64,000 nt of DNA from Psychrobacter immobilis. Lineage in GTDB: Bacteria; Pseudomonadota; Gammaproteobacteria; Pseudomonadales; Moraxellaceae. The position numbers and the translations under genes were made by a program. Under the pieces are notes generated by a model. It ran no database searches and had not been told where the DNA came from. It saw only the letters and a list, made by a program, of their open reading frames with translations. This document shows, piece after piece, positions 59,813 to 64,000 of this stretch (position 1 is the first letter of the stretch; the number at the start of each line of letters is the position of its first letter). Location: the NCBI RefSeq assembly GCF_904846065.1, contig NZ_CAJGZV010000001.1, positions 558,001-622,000 on the forward strand, in the 5' to 3' direction.

Positions 59813-59868
59813 GTAGCTAGCTTTCTCCTTAGTATTATTGATAGTCATTCAAAAATATAGGTAGATAA

Positions 59869-60540
59869 ATGATCGAGATCAAAAATATTTCCAAATCATT
59901 TATGACTAAGCAAGGTCGGCATTATTTATTTAAAGATTTAAACCTGACCATTGGTGATAAAAAAAATGTGGGTTTACTTGGCCGAAATGGTGCCGGTAAA
60001 TCAACGTTGCTGCGAATTATTTGTGGTCTTGATGAGCCGGATAGTGGTGAAATTATTACCGATTCCACTATTTCTTGGCCAGTAGGCGTAGCAGGTGGCT
60101 TTCAAGGTAGCTTAACGGGTCGTCAAAACGTGCGTTTTGTTTGTCGTCTTTATTCAAGCGGGCCTTATATCGATGAAAAAATTCGTTTCGTCGAAGAGTT
60201 CGCTGACATTGGTAACTATTTTGATATGCCAGTAAAAAGCTATTCATCAGGTATGAAAGCACGCTTAACCTTTGGCTTAAGCTTAGCCTTTGATTTTGAT
60301 TATTATATGCTCGACGAAGCCGGTGCGGTTGGTGATGCCGCTTTTCGTAAGCGTAGTGAAGAGATTTTAGCAGCGCGCCGCGAGCAAGCAGGATTTTTAA
60401 TAGTGTCGCATAACATCGGTGATATTAAGCGTAATTGTGATATTGGTATTGTGCTAATGGATCAAACAGCACACGTCTTTGACGATACAACAGAAGCGAT
60501 TGAGGTATATGAAGAGCATGTCCACAAAGCGAAAAAATAA
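59869..60540 (+). CDS. kpsT: Capsule polysaccharide ABC exporter, ATPase (KpsT/CtrD type)
   Basis: A 223-residue ATPase with Walker A GRNGAGKS, AGGFQGSLTGRQNVRFVCRL (typical of the polysaccharide exporter group), signature YSSGMKARLTFG, Walker B YYMLDEAGAVGDAAFRKR and LIVSHNIGDI. It works with KpsM. The last bases overlap the start of the next gene by 23 bp, showing translational coupling. AT-richer than the core genes but similar to its capsule neighbours. Confidence 0.93.
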   Translation: MIEIKNISKSFMTKQGRHYLFKDLNLTIGDKKNVGLLGRNGAGKSTLLRIICGLDEPDSGEIITDSTISWPVGVAGGFQGSLTGRQNVRFVCRLYSSGPYIDEKIRFVEEFADIGNYFDMPVKSYSSGMKARLTFGLSLAFDFDYYMLDEAGAVGDAAFRKRSEEILAARREQAGFLIVSHNIGDIKRNCDIGIVLMDQTAHVFDDTTEAIEVYEEHVHKAKK

Positions 60541-61624
60541 GATAATTGACTTCTCGCTGTTTATTGGCTTGGTGATCCTCCCTTGGGTGCTGGTGATCTT
60601 TTATGTCATGACGCTTGCCCATCCACGTTTCGTTTCGACTGCTGATGTAGTAGTAAAGCAAGTCAGTGAGTCAAGTGTGCCATCTGGTGGTGGTCTATCT
60701 GCTCTATTGGGGGTGAACAATACCAGTAAGGAAGATGCAACTTATCTGACTGAATACATCTTGTCTAATGATATGGTGAAGCGCCTTGATAATAAGTTTA
60801 AGTTCCGCGAGGCTTATTATGTGGATGGTTCGGATCCTATCTATGAGATTGATCCTGATGCTTCGCAAGAAGATTTACTCGAATATTTCAAAAGTCGTGT
60901 TCATATCAATCTTGATGAACAAAGCTACGTGCTTTCAGTGTCGACAGAAGCTTTTGATTCGAAGTATGCTTTTGAGCTTAATAAAGCGATTTTAAGTGAG
61001 TCTGAACAATTCGTAAACCGTATTTCACAAGAGGTCGCGCGTGATCAGCTAGTGTTTGCAGAAACACAACTTGATGAATCACAAGACCGCTTGAATGATG
61101 CCAAAGAGCAGCTGCTCAGCTATCAAAATAAAAACGAAATTTATGATCCGCAAGCCAATGCGCAAATCGTCAATCAGCTGATTGGTAGCTTGCAAGCGCA
61201 GCTTAGCTCATTGCGCACCGAAGAGCGTCAATTGCTCAGCTATTTGAACCCAGATGCGCCGCAAGTGGTTTCGTTAAGAAGTCAGATCAAAGCGGTTGAA
61301 GAGCAAATTGCTCAAGAACAAACCAAACTAACTTCACCGAATACCACCAAATTGAACCGTCAAGCCGTACAGTTTGAGACGATTAAAGCCGATGTTGAGT
61401 TTGCCACTGAGTTATATAAGTTGTCACTATCGTCGCTTGAGAAGGCACGCTTAGAAGCCTTTAAAAAGATGAAAAACTTGATTGTGATCTCAACCCCTTA
61501 TGAGGCTGAAGAATCATCATATCCGCGTCATATTTATATTATTTGGACATCGCTTGCATTGCTTTTGATGCTTTATGGCTTTGTACGTTTAGTAATGGCA
61601 GTGGTTCGTGACCATCGTAGCTAG
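60518..61624 (+). CDS. kpsE: Capsule export inner-membrane protein (KpsE/CtrB type)
   Basis: Polysaccharide co-polymerase-like adaptor between the ABC exporter and the outer-membrane channel. The 368-residue protein has a basic cytoplasmic N-terminus, a transmembrane segment (LFIGLVILPWVLVIFYVMTL), a periplasmic part with a long coiled coil (about 170-320) and a second transmembrane helix near the end (IYIIWTSLALLLMLYGFVRL). ATG 60518 is chosen; ATG 60509 is also possible. SSYPRHIYI before the last helix fits the family motif with a conserved Pro. Confidence 0.9.
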   Translation: MSTKRKNKIIDFSLFIGLVILPWVLVIFYVMTLAHPRFVSTADVVVKQVSESSVPSGGGLSALLGVNNTSKEDATYLTEYILSNDMVKRLDNKFKFREAYYVDGSDPIYEIDPDASQEDLLEYFKSRVHINLDEQSYVLSVSTEAFDSKYAFELNKAILSESEQFVNRISQEVARDQLVFAETQLDESQDRLNDAKEQLLSYQNKNEIYDPQANAQIVNQLIGSLQAQLSSLRTEERQLLSYLNPDAPQVVSLRSQIKAVEEQIAQEQTKLTSPNTTKLNRQAVQFETIKADVEFATELYKLSLSSLEKARLEAFKKMKNLIVISTPYEAEESSYPRHIYIIWTSLALLLMLYGFVRLVMAVVRDHRS

Positions 61625-61637
61625 CTTGGAACTTATT

Positions 61638-61675
61638 TTTTATAGGGTAAATGGTTAACTTGCTACCCTATAAAA
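61638..61675. other. 12-bp perfect inverted repeat between kpsE and kpsD
   Basis: TTTTATAGGGTA and TACCCTATAAAA are separated by 14 bp. The following sequence has no uninterrupted T-run, so full termination is unlikely. It could be an attenuator, a processing site or a stabilising hairpin. Confidence 0.5.
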
Positions 61676-61765
61676 CGTTAAAGTTTTGATTTGCTTGATA
61701 ATCGTGAACGATTTGCCAAACCAGATACCAGTAATGATCGATAGATCTGCAAAGGAATACCTCTC

Positions 61766-63538
61766 ATGAATATGAAACCACGTTCTATCGTGACGATGAT
61801 AAGTTTAGCTATGGCAACGATTAGTATGCCAGCAATGGCAGCAAGCAGTTATGCTGATCAAATAGCAGGGTCTAGTTTTGGTACTAGCAACAATAACATG
61901 GGTCAAGACCAAAACCGCAGCAATATTAATGTGTCAACGCAAGCGTTTGCTGGCGGTGTACCAGGACAGGCAACCACGCAAGAAGCGGTTGATGCAGCAA
62001 GCTTGCCAAGTCAATCGGTCATCAATACCACCCGTCCTTATCAAGATATTAATACACAGGATATGATGTTTGGTGAGCAGCTGTTTCGTGGTGCGTTTTC
62101 TACGACCTCAGGATCAACCTTTAACGACAGCTATGTGATTAATCCTGGCGATAATGTACAGGTACGGATGTGGGGAGCGTATCAATATGCCGCGACCACA
62201 ACTGTGGATCCGCAAGGTAATATATTTTTACCCAATGTGGGTCCAGTCCGTATTTCTGGTGTGCAAAATGGCAGCCTACAAAATGTGGTTAAAAGTGCGG
62301 TCAGTCGTATTTACCGCTCAAATGTTGGCGTTTATGCGTCCTTAGAGCAAGCGCAACCAGTGAAAGTGTTCGTGACAGGTTTTGTTAAACAACCTGGCTA
62401 TTACGGTGGTCTTGCAGCAGATTCGGTATTATCTTACTTAGATAGAGCAGGCGGTGTCGATCCAACCCGCGGCAGTTATATTGATATTCAAATCAAACGT
62501 AATGGTCAGATGCTACAGCAAGTCAACCTGTATGATTTTCTACTGGCGGGTAAATTACAAGCATTCTCTTTTCGTGATGGCGATGTGATTACGGTCGCGC
62601 CGCAGAAAAAAACCTTTGAAGTAGGCGGTCAAGTCCAAAACGAATATACCTTTGAATTTGATGTGAACGATCTGACCATTGGTGATGTATTGCAAGTGGC
62701 CAATCCAGCAGCGAATGCCACCAACGTTAGTATCACTCGCAGTGCAGGACGTGCACAGACGGCGGAATATTACTCGTTGGCAGAAGCTCAAAACGTGCCT
62801 GTTTATAATGGTGATCAGATGGTAGTTACCTCCGATCGTTATGCGGGCACAATCGCGGTGCAAGTAAAAGGTGCGCATACAGGTAATGGTGCCATGGTTG
62901 TACCATATGGTGCTCGCTTAAAGGACATCGTGCCACAGCTACAGCCAAGCCCACTCGCTAAACTGACTCATTTGACCATTTATCGTGAGTCTGTTGCTGA
63001 GCAACAAAAACGCATGATTAATGAGTCGCTCGATCGCCTAGAAGAGCTGACGCTTGCCACGCAGTCGACCACTCGTGAAGAAGCAGCACTGCGTCAAGAC
63101 GATGCAGCGTTGGTTAAGCAGTTTGTTGCCAAAGCGCGTAATGTTAAAACGACGGGTCAAATTGTTGTCGTCCCGAATTCGTGGCAGGATATTATTCTGC
63201 AGCAAGGTGATATCATTGAGATACCTGCGCAAACGTCTGTCATTACCGTTAATGGTCAAGTACGAGCACAAGGCGCGCTGACCTTTAATCCAGATTATAC
63301 CGTTGGTGATTATGTTGCCAATTCAGGCGGTTTCTCTGACAATGCTGATGTTAAAGAAATCTTGATTATCCATCAAAATGGCGCCAGTGAGGTGGTCAAT
63401 ACCGCTTATCGTATCCAGCAAGGCGATGAGATTATGGTATTACCAAAAGTCAAAACTAAGCGCGTAGAAATTGCGCGTGGCTTATCGCAAATTGTTTATC
63501 AATTAGCCATCGCTGCTAAAGTGGTTCTCGATTTATAA
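61766..63538 (+). CDS. kpsD: Capsule polysaccharide export outer-membrane/periplasmic protein (KpsD/CtrA type)
   Basis: A 590-residue protein with a signal peptide (MISLAMATISMPAMAAS) and no lipobox Cys. It has the Poly_export domain (SYVINPGDNVQVRMWGAYQY, TVDPQGNIFLPNVGPVRISG) followed by several SLBB-like domains (KVFVTGFVKQPGYYGGL, VITVNGQVRAQGALTFNPDY) and a C-terminal helix. The length and absence of lipidation suggest the KpsD type more than Wza. It should form the exit channel for the polysaccharide. AAGGA lies 11 bp upstream of ATG 61766; ATG 61772 is possible. Confidence 0.92.
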   Translation: MNMKPRSIVTMISLAMATISMPAMAASSYADQIAGSSFGTSNNNMGQDQNRSNINVSTQAFAGGVPGQATTQEAVDAASLPSQSVINTTRPYQDINTQDMMFGEQLFRGAFSTTSGSTFNDSYVINPGDNVQVRMWGAYQYAATTTVDPQGNIFLPNVGPVRISGVQNGSLQNVVKSAVSRIYRSNVGVYASLEQAQPVKVFVTGFVKQPGYYGGLAADSVLSYLDRAGGVDPTRGSYIDIQIKRNGQMLQQVNLYDFLLAGKLQAFSFRDGDVITVAPQKKTFEVGGQVQNEYTFEFDVNDLTIGDVLQVANPAANATNVSITRSAGRAQTAEYYSLAEAQNVPVYNGDQMVVTSDRYAGTIAVQVKGAHTGNGAMVVPYGARLKDIVPQLQPSPLAKLTHLTIYRESVAEQQKRMINESLDRLEELTLATQSTTREEAALRQDDAALVKQFVAKARNVKTTGQIVVVPNSWQDIILQQGDIIEIPAQTSVITVNGQVRAQGALTFNPDYTVGDYVANSGGFSDNADVKEILIIHQNGASEVVNTAYRIQQGDEIMVLPKVKTKRVEIARGLSQIVYQLAIAAKVVLDL

Positions 63539-63618
63539 CCATTATTGAAAAGTTGTATAACAAGAGAACAAGTCATCTGCATAGATTGATGTAAAAGTAA
63601 TGAATAAGGGTGTTGAAA

Positions 63619-64000
63619 ATGGCAAAAAGCGCGGCAGATGATGTCAATGTGGCAGTGACCTCTCACTCTGATAATGCACTGCTTTTGCCATCATCCCCAT
63701 ACCAATTGCCACAGCACTTGGCGGTCATTGGTAAGGGTATGCGTCAAAACAATTTACTTTTGTCTCAGGTATTACAAGCAGATATTCAGCGCTGGTATCC
63801 GTGGTCAGGTCTACCGCAACGTATCAATGTAGGTAAAACGCTTTTACTGTCTGCATTGCCATTACCTAAGGTTGTAAAAAATCAGATAACTCATTTGTCC
63901 AATTCCTCTCTCTCTTTTCAGCAACCCGATGCCTTTATCGGTTGGGGTCGTAAAAAAAGCTATCAACGAGCTAATAACGTGGCTAAGCGGCAAAAGCTTG
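63619..64000 (+). CDS. kpsC: Capsule polysaccharide biosynthesis protein, partial (KpsC type)
   Basis: The open frame begins at ATG 63619 and runs to the window end (127 complete codons). AFIGWGRKKSYQRANNVAKR, about 105 residues in, fits the N-terminal GWG motif of KpsC, the beta-Kdo transferase that builds the lipid linker for group 2 capsules. The remaining part of the gene lies outside the window, so other members of the KpsC/KpsS family are not excluded. It lies 80 bp after kpsD in the same direction. Confidence 0.8.
   Translation, partial: MAKSAADDVNVAVTSHSDNALLLPSSPYQLPQHLAVIGKGMRQNNLLLSQVLQADIQRWYPWSGLPQRINVGKTLLLSALPLPKVVKNQITHLSNSSLSFQQPDAFIGWGRKKSYQRANNVAKRQKL

Overview
The window looks like a chromosomal stretch of a Moraxellaceae gammaproteobacterium, most likely Psychrobacter. 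The GC content is moderate, judged by eye only. The gene order rests on Acinetobacter/Psychrobacter-type blocks: smc-zipA-ligA, coaD-ferredoxin, birA-coaX, a liu leucine-catabolism cluster and a PhoX phosphatase. The assignment is inferred from gene content, not from a database search.

Layout. 1-900: a membrane-anchored fusion of a cold-shock domain and an RNase Sa-like ribonuclease, with a partial gene 1 bp downstream that may be its inhibitor. 1073-3147: proA and a small acidic lipoprotein. 3542-9355: a polar amino-acid ABC importer with one ATPase, three tandem paralogous lipoprotein receptors and two permeases. 9552-14418: a FAH-family enzyme, a Tat-exported PhoX phosphatase behind four 11-bp-spaced Pho-box half-sites, and an alpha/beta hydrolase. 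14535-15515: hslO. 15840-19251: gltIJKL glutamate/aspartate importer. 19445-20668: a rubredoxin-reductase-like flavoprotein. 20970-31814: two tandem, closely similar acyl-CoA ligases, each with its own copy of the same promoter, then liuB-C-D-E-A for isovaleryl-CoA to acetoacetate plus acetyl-CoA. 31999-36559: a TonB C-terminal-like protein, coaX, birA, a TSUP exporter, an Abi_C/HEPN-like protein and a DUF4298 protein. 36699-44285: smc, zipA, ligA. 44289-47253: an accessory gene (36-residue repeats plus DUF2971) cut by an IS630 element at a TA. Removing the element restores a 684-residue frame. 47306-54798: lipoproteins, a YgiQ radical SAM protein, an Lrp regulator divergent from a RarD-type transporter, and smpB. 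55157-58074: coaD, ferredoxin, bioA, bioD. 58188-58764: rnpB and tRNA-Met(CAT). 59000-64000: start of an ABC-dependent (group 2 type) capsule export locus, kpsM-T-E-D-C.

How the genes work together. Much of the window serves amino-acid uptake and catabolism: two ABC importers, the liu pathway, and biotin supply (bioA, bioD, birA) for the biotin-dependent LiuBD carboxylase. No prophage, CRISPR array or integron was seen. The least explained parts are the CSD-RNase/partner pair at the left edge, the Abi_C-like gene at 35.3 kb and the IS-disrupted repeat-DUF2971 gene.
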